Part shown: positions 22,094 through 33,184 of the stretch, in pieces | Layout: the number at the start of each line of letters is the position of its first letter | Position numbering within the stretch: the first letter of the stretch is position 1 | Source: Lyophyllum atratum | Lineage: Eukaryota > Basidiomycota > Agaricomycetes > Agaricales > Lyophyllaceae | Length of the DNA: 64,000 bases | Reading direction: 5' to 3' | Assembly (NCBI GenBank): GCA_014905825.1 | Contig: JACGCN010000002.1 | Span: 2,542,001 to 2,606,000, forward strand | Position numbers and translations under genes: made by a program | Notes under the pieces: model-generated | The model's database searches: none | What the model saw: the letters and a program-made list of their open reading frames with translations, nothing else | What the model was told of the DNA's origin: nothing

Positions 22094-25000
22094 CTATCTA
22101 AAGCCATATGATTCCTTACGACGCTCCTTTGTTTGTGGGAGTAATGCATGATTTCGGAGGGGGCCATTCTCCTTCACATCGTTTCTGTGCACATGGTCAA
22201 TCTCGCCCGAATCAGCAATCAGAGGTGCTGGGTCTGCTACCCCTCCAAACACTCGAGAATGGAGATACGGACTTGTGTACTGCTCGATTACGCTGTCATT
22301 TACCTCGAGCATCTTGAGCTTGCGGAGTACGCGACCGAGACTATCCTGGATGACTAACATCTCTTGCATTGTCGAGGCTTGATCATTTGATATGGATGTT
22401 GAACGCGGCCGGGCAAGACCGGGCTTCTTAGTAATGGGTGAGCGGATGCGAGAATTGGTGTCCATAACTGCGAGGGGAGACGAGGCAGATGGGATGGAGA
22501 ACATTGAGACATCATATGAGTCGGAGGTGTTAGCACGGCTGAGTTCCAGGTTTAAGTAGTCCAAGGCATGAAGCATCTCGCCTTCGTCGACGGCGTCATC
22601 CCACAACATCGGGTCGTCTGAGTCAAAAGGTGTGCGAGACGGCGGCATACCGACTTGAGCTTTGCGTTCAATATCCATCGCGTGGTCGCCACCATCGGAC
22701 TGTTCCCTGAGCCTAGCTTCTCCTGCTTCTTCAACATCTGATTCTCCCGCTTCTTCGACGTCTGCTTCTCTCGCTTCCTCAACGTCTGCTTCTCTCGCTT
22801 CTTCCTCTGCTGCTGGTCCTGTTCCAATTGCACTGCATCCTTCGCCGTCAGCATCTATTTCGAGGAAGGAGGCTTCGGTGTGATCGTGATCGCTGTCAGT
22901 GTCCGACTCGGTATCCGATCCCTCGTCGTCGATCATGTCGTCGATCATGTCCTGTTGGTCTGTAGCATCATTGATACTGTCGTCCATTGATGTGTCGGGG
23001 CTGATTAGAGATGAAGGGACTGGTTTCCATTCGGGAGTGAGACCTCGTCGAGATGATGGGGCTCGGCGCATTGCTGTCAAGTACTCGCGTTGTGCACGAC
23101 GGTCTTCGAGCTCAGTGAAGAAGTCGGGGATAACTCGCGTGATGAGGAGGTAGACCCACAGATCCAGGCGGGGTAGTCGGCCTGTATGCATGTACGGTCC
23201 GAAGTACTTGTTCTTGATCTTCCCATTGAATGATTCGAGGTGATTGTTTGTCCGTGGGATTGTGTCGACTGAGGTGTTCAATCGTTTCGCGGCTTCGATT
23301 GCCCCTGCCTTTGACCAGGCAAGCCAGAAAGATCGGACTTGAAGATAGCTCCCGAGATAATGTAAAAACGCGAGGCCGCCCTTTGACTGAAGCTTGGAAA
23401 TACGATCGGACTTTCGACCCAGTGCCTTGGAGTGCTCGATCTCGTCGTTATAAGCAGCAACAGCCTCCGAATATTCCGTAATGTCCCTGAGAAGCCGCAT
23501 GAGGAGCTTAGCAAGCCGTCGACGTGTCTGAACTCGTTCGCTGCCCTTCGGGATGCAACTCAGATGCTTGTTGAGCCCGTTTTTCCAGCACTGCCATACA
23601 TGGAACATGCAGAGGAGGAGGAGGATGTTTGGCCAGACCTTTTGCAGCGCGTTTCGTTCCCGTGTATCATTGTCCGTGGTTGCGACGCAGATATTGATGA
23701 AAGACCCAGTGAACACCGTCCCTGTAGCGTTTGTTCCCATGCCTGTCCGCCACTTCTCGAGAAGTACTGTGATGAGTTTTGTATCATAGTCGGCGTGTGT
23801 TGCTTTGGCTGTTGGCTTCGCAGTGAAAATGACAAAACCAATTGGAACACCCTTGTTCTTATCGTCCACCGCCATGAGAATGAGGAGGTTTGCACGCGCA
23901 GAGCAGAATCCAAAGGTAAGATCAAGAAATATATGCTGATTGTGACCGTACTGCCATGCGGCACGCTTCATGTCAGGTGTTGCTATGACAAGAACCAGAC
24001 GGTCGGAATCATCACGGCAAGGCTGGTAGAAGAGAACAGACGGAGATAACAGCGCCCCAGACAGAGATGAGCCGTTGCCTCGGAACCAGAGATCAAGATT
24101 CTCCTCGGCAGCTGTACGTTGACGGACACCACGTTCTTGAGCCAGAGTACGGTATAAGGAAGAACTGTCATGTTCGTTGAGGTAAAAACGATGTGTGTTG
24201 TTTCCTGTGCAGTCATTCCAGCGAGACATAGCCCACTTTTTGCACAGTTGCTGTAGTTGCGTGAGAGGAATGTTATCACGTAAGAGGGACAGGGCGTAGG
24301 CTCGCAATTCAGGGTGAAGACCGATAGATGGGTCGCGGTTCATTTCTTGAACTTCGTTACATGCTGACGAGTGGTCGAGAATCCCAGAGATCTCGTCGAT
24401 AGTCAGCATCCGATTATCTGAATAAAGGGATTAATATATGCGCATAGAGTCGGACAGTCATGTAACTGACCCTTTGTGTTGTCGTGCGTCGTGACCACCC
24501 TGATCCAAGAGCAGCAAGACACATCCTTCCACGAAATAAGCCGCCGTTCCTTGCCAGAGTCTGAGCCACATAAGCATTGATAGATTCTGACGTAGCGCAT
24601 CAGAGGGCGTCCCTGTTCTCCCTTTATGGCTGGTATGGCATGAATCGGGCTTGAACTGCTGTGGCGAATCGAGTACTTTGATCGGACGTCCCTTTCGACC
24701 TCGTTGGGGATGTGGAGACCAAGGTGAATAAGATTTTCAAAAGCTCGATCTGAAGGGCACAGGGTCAGGGCTTATTCTATTCACGAACCCCCTTCGTAAG
24801 ACGAACCCAGGGTTTGTTGACGAACCCCGCTTTTTTTCTACTTAGAAAGGGGGTTTGTGCCGGCCGGCGACGGTTTCCCAAAATGGTTGTATCTGTATTT
24901 GTCACTATTGATTGATGTCGATGACCGTTGCACAACCGGAGGGAAGACTTCTGCAAACCTATCGAGAATTCTCGCCAAATGGTTTTATATATCAACTCAT

Positions 25001-25817
25001 GTGCATCGTTCACGGTTCAACTCTCTGACAAATTTAGTGCTTCAGCAATCGGCACTCGTACTGCAGTAGGTCTATTCTAATGGGCGTGTACTCGAGTACT
25101 ACTAGGCGAGCTGAAAACGACGAAATGCGACGTGACGGAATTCAAGACCCACCAATCATTATGCACAAACGATGACCTTACACAGCGCGCGTTACAGGAC
25201 CATTTGAGGGTAGAGCACGAGGGGAAGGTGCTGGAATGCTTCCTGTCGGGCCTGATGCTCATGCCAGGCGGAGTACTCGGCGGCGTGCACTTTGTCGCCA
25301 ATAAGTAAATAACCGCTCGACTCGTCCATTGAATGAGGATGATATGTGTTGAAATTAATAGGATTAATCTGTACGCAACGGTAGGCAAAAAATCAGTAAA
25401 CAGATGTTGAGATGAAATATTTATGTGACATCTATACCGGTCGTGACCAGGAACAGCGGCGGCTCACCGGCGTTGCACAAGCGGGGTTCGTAAATAACAA
25501 GTTTTAAACAAGGGGGGTTCGTCCTACGAAGGGGGTTTGTAAATAGAATAAGCCCAGGGTCAGTCTCACAATATCCCCGAGAAAAACTAATATAAGTAAT
25601 AACTTTGATCTTCAACTGTGTGGAGGAACAAATGCTTATCGAGACCCAGTAAATCAATATGAGCTTGCATGAGTTTGCGAGATTCTTCAGTCAGATCCAA
25701 GTGGCTGGGGATCTTCGGCTTCTGATTCTTATTTGCCTTGCGCAGCAGCGGAACTTCTCGGAGTTCTTTGTCAAGGGCTGCAGAGATTTTGCGGTTGGAG
25801 CTGATCTTTGACGACAT
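22094..25817 (-). CDS. MULE-type DDE transposase
   Basis: Exons: 25604-25817, 24471-24749, 22094-24417; 938 aa with all phases closing. The N-terminal part has a Cys-containing region (YQCLCGSDSGKERRLISWKD). The transposase core carries the DDE signature: IFLDLTFGFCSARANLLILM (first D), ATTDND (second D), the family helix CMFHVWQCW, and TNNHLESFNGKIKNKYFG (E). The C-terminal third is acidic with 8-residue repeats. No stop or frameshift is seen, so the gene may be functional. The first intron (24750-25603, 854 nt) contains a 788-bp inserted element; without it and one duplicated 7-mer the intron would be 59 nt, normal for this genome. Terminal inverted repeats of the host transposon were not found by eye. 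Confidence 0.88.
22717..22806 (-). repeat. Coding minisatellite in the transposase
   Basis: Four 24-bp units encoding variants of EEAREADV in the acidic C-terminal region of the transposase. The copies are in frame, so expansion or contraction would keep the protein open. Confidence 0.75.
24768..25555. mobile_element. 788-bp non-autonomous element nested in transposase intron 1
   Basis: The ends are inverted repeats: GGGCTTATTCTATT at the left and AATAGAATAAGCCC at the right, with imperfect pairing continuing about 45 bp (ACCCCCTTCGTA, GACGAACCC, ACGAACCCCGC). AGGGTCA flanks it at 24761-24767 and 25556-25562, a 7-bp (possibly 8-bp) target duplication. No transposase is inside. An 8-bp duplication would suggest hAT, but the superfamily cannot be settled. 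Its insertion in an intron leaves the host coding sequence untouched. Confidence 0.85.
25197..25370 (-). other. Open fragment inside the nested element
   Basis: A minus-strand frame of about 58 residues follows a cag acceptor-like site and ends at a stop; it includes NTYHPHSMDESSGYLLIG and EYSAWHEHQARQEAF. Codon use looks coding, yet there is no start codon in a good context and no family I recognise. It may be a captured gene fragment or a remnant of the element's own gene. Confidence 0.3.
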
Positions 25818-26215
25818 TCTTGAGGCACAGAGATAGTATACAGAGAATGGGTTGGGGCACAAGGATACTAGACAGATATAATGAAGGACAGGAAACCTGC
25901 ATGCGGCACAGGGAACTCAAACGACGCGACGCGATGGGGTCACGTGACCAGTTTGGACTCCGACTATCTCGGTGTGAGTCCCAATTCCCATTCTTCCATG
26001 GGTGCCATGCCCAGCTTCGAAGGTTGCAGAAGAGAGCTATTGCGTCCATGAGCGGTGGCAGAGTCCGCGGCCAGCCTTTGGCATGGCGAAGTTTATTTTG
26101 AAATGTCCAAGGCAGATGAACAACAACTCGAGTCTCGGGCAGTACTCGAGTATTTGCACTTGATTGGCTAGGGCTTCCATACTTAGAATTTTTGATTATA
26201 CTGCACTACAACACT
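25818..26215. other. Spacer between transposase and eIF3m
   Basis: About 400 bp with no gene. It contains TCACGTGAC near 25940, which also occurs on the far side of the transposon near 21650; an end-repeat relationship could not be shown. Confidence 0.4.
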
Positions 26216-27766
26216 ATGGCTTCAACGGATTCAGTATCAGTTTTTGCGGAGGGGACGTTCGAGGAGCAGGTATGGAGCATACACAGTACATTTCCCTATA
26301 CTCGAATCTCAATTTATTCCGTCAGATTCGAGAGTTGGTGGACTATATTGTTCGAAATCGATCAGAAGAGGAACGCGCCGCGTTTAAGCGTCCATTCCAA
26401 GAGGCCCTGAAGACACCTGAAGGACAGAAACCTCTAGGGGAGGATGACGAGCGAAAGCGTAGTATATTTCAAATGGTGGCGGTTGAGGTGAAAGGCCTTG
26501 GAGATGGTGCAGACAAAGGTGCGTATATTGCCCGTAGAATTTTATCGCCTCTGATTGATTAGACAGAGATTGAGGGTTTCTTCAACCTCTTATTCTCTCA
26601 TTTGTTTGCCCTGCACACGTCTGAGGGACCCGACACAAAAATCTACGTGAATGCCTTGATACAACTGCTCACGCAGCACCCCTCGAAACAAAAGTTCATC
26701 AAATACCGCATGTACGACGATTTGTCCTTGGTCAAACTTCAGCACTGATCATTTATATTTCCAGCCTATCAAACATGTTCAACGCTATCGAACGAACATC
26801 CTCACTCCGTCCCATGGTCTACAGTGCGCTAGTGCAGATGGCGAGTTTCAATGGCGACCTCGATCTTCTGCAAATCACCCGCGCCAACGTTGAAAAATGG
26901 CTATCCGAATGGAACATCGCCCAATTTGACAAAGCGGTCTTCCTCAAGACTATATCTAGCGCGTACGAGACGATGTCGCAGCCGTGAGTGCATATCAATA
27001 TTACCTATGATTTTCGCGCTTATCCTTTTCTTCAGTGAAAATGCATATGAATATGAACGGCTGTACATTGCAGCATTGCCGTCAACATCACAGGCCGCTC
27101 AGGATGGTGCTGTCAACCTGATTGCGACCGCTCTTCGACTCCCTGCCATATTCGACTTCGACCCACTCTTCAAACTCGAGGCAGTTCTCGCGATAAAAGA
27201 GCACGAACTGTTCTCTCTCCTCCACATATTCCTTAACAGCGGTCTCCCAGAATTCAAAGCCTGGGAGCAATCACACCCAGACGCGCTTGAGAAACACAGT
27301 ACGTATCTTGTGAATAATGTATGCATTCGGATATGTTTGACGCGATATACAGAGCTTGACCGCGCGGAGCTCGAGCGTAAAGTACGTCTGCTCACGCTTG
27401 CGTCTCTTGCCTTCCAGCACGTGGGTCGCGATCTACCCTACTCAAACGTAGCAGAAGCGCTGCAAGTGGATGCTCCAGATGTCGAGAAATGGGCTATCGA
27501 CGGTAACCAATACTTTACTTGCTCAAGGTAAACAGGAACTCAGATATTTTCCAGTCATCCGGGCAGGACTGGTATGGGGTAAACTCTCGCAAACGACGCA
27601 AAGCATGCACATCACACGCGCGACCGCTCGGACCTTCGAAAAAGAGCAGTGGGAAGCTCTTGAGAAGAGACTGGTAGCATGGAAGTCTGGTCTTAGTGGG
27701 GTCTTGGATGTTGTCGTGAGTGCGAAACGACAGGCTGGGCTTGGCCAGCCACAAAACGCAGTTTGA
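26216..27766 (+). CDS. Translation initiation factor eIF3 subunit M
   Basis: PCI-domain subunit of the eIF3 complex. Exons: 26216-26269, 26326-26518, 26567-26711, 26765-26983, 27036-27298, 27353-27502, 27555-27766; 411 aa. Family features are SNMFNAIERTSSLRPMVYSA, VEKWLSEWNI and LPAIFDFDPLFKLEAVLAIK. The PCI winged helix follows, with RLLTLASLAFQHVGRDLPYS, VDAPDVEKWAIDVIRAGLVW and TARTFEKEQWEALEKRLVAW. For exon 3, the acceptor gacag at 26566 (not ttag at 26562) gives the open frame. Introns are 48-56 nt. Confidence 0.93.
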
Positions 27767-27918
27767 TGTGGGAGATTATGATTCCTTGGGAAATGGAAGC
27801 ATGTTATTCTTGGTATTCTCAGCAGTCGAAGCGTCCAAACTGTCAAGGACCGCGTACCATTCCTCTCATTACCGCCGACAGCTAAATCGACTTGAGTATA
27901 CGGTGCTGGTAAAACCTA

Positions 27919-28325
27919 TATCAGCTGGAATGCCGTCGCATCATGTTGAAGGGTGGACAACCAATACTTGTTCCCCATTCAGCGTTATTCGGAAAATCTT
28001 GAGCTCGCTGGTTTGACCAGGCTTCTGATCACTGATCGTGTGTCGTCGCTAGGCTCCTTTGGAACGAAACTACGACCGCTCCCTTTCACACTAAGGATAT
28101 TCTGTGCATCATGTGTGATCTCCGGAATGGAGCGCGATTAGATCGTGCGCCACCTCGGAAGCGTCAGATCAAGAATATACATCGTATTTTGTAAGAAGAT
28201 ACAGTGAAGTGAGTGTGAAGGATGAAGACTTGTGTGGAGACGGTAAAGGGGAAACAACAACAGCCATCTCGCAGCTCTGATTCTACCGATTAAGCCAATG
28301 ACTTATTTGCTCTAGCCCGCGCCAC
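27919..28325 (+). repeat. Dispersed repeat, copy 1
   Basis: About 400 bp that match, in the same orientation and with scattered substitutions and small indels, the sequence at 63577-63992. Shared phrases include GAAGGGTGG, GTCGTCGCTAGGCT, GATCGTGCGCCACCT, ATCAAGAATATACAT and GATACAGTGAAGTGA. No open frame is conserved between copies. It could be a solo LTR or a non-coding transposon derivative. It lies between eIF3m and the defensin gene. Confidence 0.85.
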
Positions 28326-28757
28326 AAGAAACAAAAGGCTATGTATGTGTTAGGGAAGCGAATTGTCTATCGATTTGGGTTAGCTGTAAACACCCTAGGC
28401 TCCAGCCAGCCTGTCGATATGCTTGTCACAGATTTGACCTTAAGGGTCAGTATTTTCGGCTCGACCTTGCTTTCTGGCTGACTCGTACGTATCCAACGAT
28501 ACAATCTTTTTGGAGCTACTTGGATGCCCAACTGTCAACCTGTGGCGAAGATCCTTACCACATAAAGTTGAGTGGAATGGTTTTGCACTGGTTTGGTGCT
28601 CCACTGCTTCTCTCCACCAGAAGCTCCCCGTCTATGTTTCAGCCAATGACATGATCAGTGTCAAATAATTCCTAAGGAAGTAAATGAATCTGGTTCATGA
28701 CCTGTGATGCTGCTGGTACAGCTCGAAGCACCGCGCGCTCTGTAAGGGTCCGCAGGG
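28326..28757. other. Spacer upstream of the defensin gene
   Basis: No gene seen. It probably contains the distal promoter of the small secreted peptide gene. Confidence 0.4.
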
Positions 28758-28765
28758 TATATAAA
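28758..28765 (+). promoter_or_regulatory. TATA box of the defensin gene
   Basis: TATATAAA in a GC-richer context, 75 bp upstream of the ATG at 28840, giving a leader of roughly 45 nt. A strong TATA box suits a highly inducible secreted-peptide gene. Confidence 0.7.
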
Positions 28766-28839
28766 GGCGCGTTTTTTCAGCAGTGAGCTTCACAACACAA
28801 GCCTCCCACAGACCCACCAACATATCTAAATCACACAAC

Positions 28840-29112
28840 ATGCAATTCCGCGCCCTCTTCGTACAAATTGCCGCTCTCATCCTCCTCCCTGCTGCTCTGG
28901 CGGTCCCCGCGGCCGACAGCACCCAGCTCACCTGCCAACTCGGCGGGATATTCGGCGGAGCTGATGCCGCCTGCTCTGCCAGCTGCATTGCCCAGAGACA
29001 GGGCTTCCACGGAGGGTTCTGCAATGACCGTACGTACCTACTTGTCAGACGCTTCCCAGGGGCGACTGGTCTTATTTGACCCATAGAAAAAGTTTGCATC
29101 TGCACCCACTGA
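28840..29112 (+). CDS. Secreted cysteine-stabilised αβ (CSαβ) defensin
   Basis: Two exons, 28840-29029 and 29087-29112, encode a 71-aa precursor. Residues 1-21 form a signal peptide ending AALA, followed by a few residues (VPAADS) and a mature region of about 44 residues. The six cysteines follow the invertebrate/fungal defensin pattern: C1, then CxxxC (CSASC), then a GGFC, then CxC (CIC) just before the stop. The intron falls between C4 and the CxC, so splicing is essential for the fold. Known relatives such as plectasin act against Gram-positive bacteria by binding lipid II; that activity is inferred here from the scaffold only. It stands alone between a dispersed repeat and the DUF2009 gene. 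Confidence 0.85.
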
Positions 29113-29518
29113 GAAGGACAAGGTGTAATATAACAGCAAGCCTAGCAAGGTGCGCTATCTTGAGGCTGTGCGATGGCCGGGTAGCCGACAACTAATTTCG
29201 TTTGTCGTTAGATTTAATGTTGGGTTTTGAATCTGGACTTACATGCCTGTATCGTTTACTTCTTAAATACTATGTTGTTTCTGTGTACATGTTTTGGCTA
29301 GAGGCGCAAAGCCGCGATCAGCATCAGGCAAGGACAACACGTGCGATATGTATTCGCTGTGTTCCGCTCTTGGTAAACCATGATGGATATATCGTTCGAC
29401 GATAAAGCACTTTCTTGACCGGATCCGAGCGTGCTCGAAAGGAACAAAATGATGCAAGTCTATATCCATGTAATGCTGGGATATCGAGGTGTCTAAGATC
29501 TATCTGCTGTCTGCCACG
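29113..29518. other. Spacer, no gene
   Basis: 3' flank of the defensin gene and 3' flank of the DUF2009 gene. Nothing further recognised. Confidence 0.45.
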
Positions 29519-31690
29519 CTACCATTCACCGTCAAAGCCCACGAACCCTATTGAAAGGATTTTCAGATCTACGGTTCGTCGTGTACGGACATCATGCACA
29601 TACCTGTCAGCAAGAAAATTGGGAAGTATCGCTTCTTCTCGAGCGACGCACACCAATTCCAGGCGCTCGTCAACCTTCCATCAATGCAACTGCCAGCATC
29701 AAAGAAGTTGTCTGCACCGGAGCCATCGAAACCATGCCTAAAGAAGTCGCCCAGGATCTCCCGAATTAAGTTCTCCGTTGATCCGAACTCGTCGTCAATA
29801 TATGACCGCAAGGCTGGCTTCGCCGTCAGAGATGGGATTTGTGAAAGGGTATTGCAGATGGGGAGAAGGATGCGGTAGATCTGGGTATATTTGTCGATGA
29901 ACATTAGAGCGTTTGGCACGTTGTGGTCGCCCATGTGGATGACGCTGGATCCGATCCATGTGCCGACGCTCTGCTGGGCTTTGTGAAGGATGGTATGCAT
30001 CATGCGGGATGTTTTGGGTGCAGCTTGGACACGGTTCAAGCCCTGGCCAGTATCTCGCAGGCGGTATGGGACATTTTCAGCAAGCAGATCTTGTTCCGCA
30101 AGTGACCAGAGGTGGAACATGTCTGAAGGAAAAAGATGTGAGTCTCTGAACAGTGATGGCGAAATTTAATAATCACCATGCAAAATCTCTCTCCATAGCG
30201 TCAAGCTCTGAAGAACATATGCGTACTGTTTAGCATGGTCATGAGACAACCTCGCACCACCCTTTCCACTGCGAATAGCAAGACTTGTTTTGCTATCTTT
30301 CGCCTGTGTCGGGTGGAAATTCTCTCGCAAGTAAGTAATCATCCGTTCGCAAGGATCACGGTTGGCTCGCAGGAAAGCGTGATTGTCGCCGATGGAGTAG
30401 AGGCATTGCCGAACATTTTCTTGGGAGAGCCCTCTACGCTCGTATCGTGACGCAAGTGTCTCGATGGCACGTTCCTTGCTTTTGATGTCCTTTTGAACGT
30501 CTCGCCGGGGCCGGCCCTCGGAATAAATTTCTTTGGTGGCGATGGTGATTAGATCGTCTCGAAGCAGGTCGATTGCATCGTGCCCCTCCAAAATTGCATA
30601 TACGGTTTTGATAGGACGTATACAGGAAAAGCTGAGGAGGTCTTTGACATCCGGCGATTGGCTATCCTGTATACTAGAATTAGAATGGGTGTACGACACG
30701 GTAACGCTTGACTGACTTGTAGAAGGTATATAAGCTTCCCGTATGTAGTTCGCATTTTGTCAGGGTTCATGATCTTATGCCTCCGTCCCAGCTCAAAGAT
30801 CTGCTGGTAAAATTCTGCATTGGCTTGGAAGTCACGATCTGTAAACAATTCCTGGCCCTGCTTATAGTCGGCAGCGAGAAGCAAGCCAGACATGATAGCA
30901 CAGAGTTCTCGGATCTGCTGCACGATTCTCTTTGGCTTCGAGAGCCCGAACCCGATCGTATCAATCTTGTCCGTATACTCGGAGACGTTAAGAGCAGCTT
31001 CTAACAGGCGAAGGTACTTCCGCTCAGCGATTGAAAGGCGAAGAGGGATGTACTTTGCGCGTTCTACGAACCACTCGCCAACCTTAGCGCCGACGGCAGG
31101 TTGCGCGCCACGCACTTCAACAGATGGCCCGGCGGCAACACGCTCCCAATCCTCGTCGTCAGACTCATCGTTGGCACCATTTTCCTCCACATCCATCTAT
31201 GCACATGGTTAGTCGACTGTCAAATAGTTATATGATGACATAGGAGGAATCTCACCGAGTCTCCATTTGCGGCGGAAGTAGAAGCACCACTCGTCTTCGC
31301 CTTCTTCTCTGTTTGTCCAGGAAGGGGTTTTACAGCATGTCGCTTCCTTGAGCCTTTCCTGTGCTGCGCAGCGAAACACACTTCACAGTACGCATCGGAG
31401 CATGTTTCGCACGACACTTGGGCAGGCTGATCTATCGACCATCGATATAACGAGATAAATTACATGAAATGGCATGTAGTCTATGCAAGCTTACCTTCAC
31501 ACTCAACGCAAAATCCCTCGACAGCTACATTTTCAGGTACTTCCTCGTCCCAGCCAGTGGGGGCCACACCGTTGCTGCCTGGGTGCTCGACGGCCTCATG
31601 GTTGTTGCTCAGGATGGTTTCGAGTGAAAAGGCGGTGATAGGATTTGCTGTCTTGGTGGCATCCTCTATAATAGAGGGAGTGCCTGACAT
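29519..31690 (-). CDS. B-box zinc finger plus DUF2009 protein
   Basis: Exons: 31495-31690, 31256-31431, 30717-31196, 30177-30666, 29604-30122, 29519-29547; 629 aa. The N-terminal region has a B-box-like zinc finger: GFCVECEG, then VSCETCSDAYCEVCFAAQH and a His-containing end, about residues 60-105. A basic and an acidic linker (DDEDWERVA) lead into a long DUF2009 domain: KYIPLRLSIAERKYLRLLEA, KLIYLLQDSQSPDVKDLLSF, SIGDNHAFLRANRDPCERMI, MMHTILHKAQQSVGTWIGSS, and the C-terminal GFVGFDGEW, split by a final 29-nt exon. DUF2009 is conserved in eukaryotes but has no established function; the B-box suggests a protein-interaction or ubiquitin-related role (inference). The start is the first ATG, at 31690. 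Confidence 0.88.
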
Positions 31691-32439
31691 GTTCGAAGAC
31701 GGCAAGTGATGGTTGGACGTTAAGCGCTAAGCGTCAAAAGTCGAGACAAACGTGGATGCAATGATGCTTTTCGGCGACTCCACAAATTTTCGCCGACGCG
31801 TCAAGGCACGTGGCCAAATTAATCTGATCACTCAGAGTCATTGCCAACGCCAACTTACAACTAAGTTACAGCTAGTTACAGACAACATTGCCAAGTCCAA
31901 CTTGCTGAACACAGTCCATTGGTAAACATCACCGTCGACCAGTCGTCAGCTGGCTGAAGCCAGAATTTCTTATCCTACCGGATATTCTGTCTCTGTCACT
32001 TCTCTTGGGAGTTTCCAGCTGGCTGCGAAGAGCCACTGACCGAACACCGCACTACACCGCACCTCCAAGTTCAAACCAACGACGACGACGGCGAGGAGAC
32101 TCACTTTACTGGTGCTGCTTATCTGACCCTTGGACTTGGTTTTACATGATCCTCGATCCCTGGGTTTCTTGTTCCGTCCGCTACTGTTGTTCAAAACGTA
32201 TGGCTAGATCATCTAAGCCTACTACTCACGCCAAACTGTCATCATTGTGTCCCATGCTCTTTAATCAGATAAGTTAGAGGCTATCACTCTCCTTGGGGCT
32301 AATGGGTCGGTGATGGCGCAGCTGGAGCTGCTAACTCAAGAAGAAGTTCCAACCGCTAACCCTCCCCCCCCCAATTTGTTGCCTGTAAATTACGGTGACA
32401 ACCCAGCCACCCCCATTCCACGGAACATCATCTCCCTTC
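31691..32439. other. Spacer, no supported gene
   Basis: Upstream region of the DUF2009 gene. Short frames on both strands show no motif. Confidence 0.45.
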
Positions 32440-32830
32440 CTTAAGAAATCATCGACATGATCATCGAACTGTCGACAGGCCCTGGCTGTGTGCTCCCTAA
32501 TATCTAAAGCATGCATGATGCGCACCTGGTATCATCTCTTTTCAGACATCTTGCTCAGCCCCCAGGATGGTGGCCAGATATCTCAACCACCACCTTCATC
32601 GACATTCTGCTATTACGTGTGCACAGATCACTTCTCCCATCCGGTATCGAGCAATTTTCTCGTATCACCTCGTTTTATCTTATGCACTCGACCCCGAACG
32701 CCGACATGACAACCAGGATGCCGAATATGTTTCCTATGCTCAGCTTCCTCGAGCTCAACCGAATAATCTTCAGGTCCTTTGAGCATACTAATGATCAAGA
32801 TGATCTGCTCCTTCCCGCTCTTAGATCATG
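32440..32830 (+). pseudogene. F-box protein relic
   Basis: Plus-strand fragments in two frames resemble an F-box N-terminus: EIIDMIIEL followed, after a frameshift, by ALAVCSLISKACMMRTWYHL and FSDILLSP, then FIDIL and FLELN pieces. A stop precedes EIID and no start codon or C-terminal repeats remain. It resembles the large, fast-turning-over F-box families of basidiomycetes. No function is expected. Confidence 0.55.
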
Positions 32831-33073
32831 ATGCTTTGACTCTGTATAGCTCTGTATTCGTGCGGGTACAAGGGCTACGGGCGAACAATTGGGAAAGCTT
32901 ACCACCATCTTTGCGTTTATCACGACGTTTACGGACACTGAGTACTGAATCTTCACATGGGCGCAGCGACATTAATCTATCAAAATAAGGTAGATCTAGG
33001 TAGATGGTGACATTGTGCCTATAACTTAATGAGCCAGACTGGTACTGGTAATCAACTCACTTACTTCCCACAA

Positions 33074-33160
33074 GCCCCCGTTGTCTAATGGTTATGACGT
33101 CAGACTTCTACAGCCGTGTCTGTTATCTGGAGGTTGCGGGTTCGAATCCCGCCGGGGGTT
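33074..33160 (+). tRNA. tRNA-Arg(UCU), with 14-nt intron
   Basis: Cloverleaf: acceptor GCCCCCG/CGGGGGT, D arm GTC..GAC with TAATGGTTAT loop, anticodon stem TCAGA/TCTGG, loop C-T-TCT-A-A with anticodon TCT at 33107-33109, variable AGGTT, T arm GCGGG-TTCGAAT-CCCGC. The intron is 33111-33124, right after position 37. A T7 tract at 33185-33191 fits a Pol III terminator. Confidence 0.93.
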
Positions 33161-33184
33161 CATAAACTGGGGAGTCATTTCGCC

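Noticed and set aside
23432..24049. 205-codon plus-strand frame
   Set aside because: Antisense to the transposase core, which has the DDE signature on the other strand.
21640..25950. TCACGTGAC found on both sides of the MULE as possible terminal inverted repeats
   Set aside because: The palindrome is short and the adjoining bases do not pair in the inverted sense, so it is not evidence for element ends.
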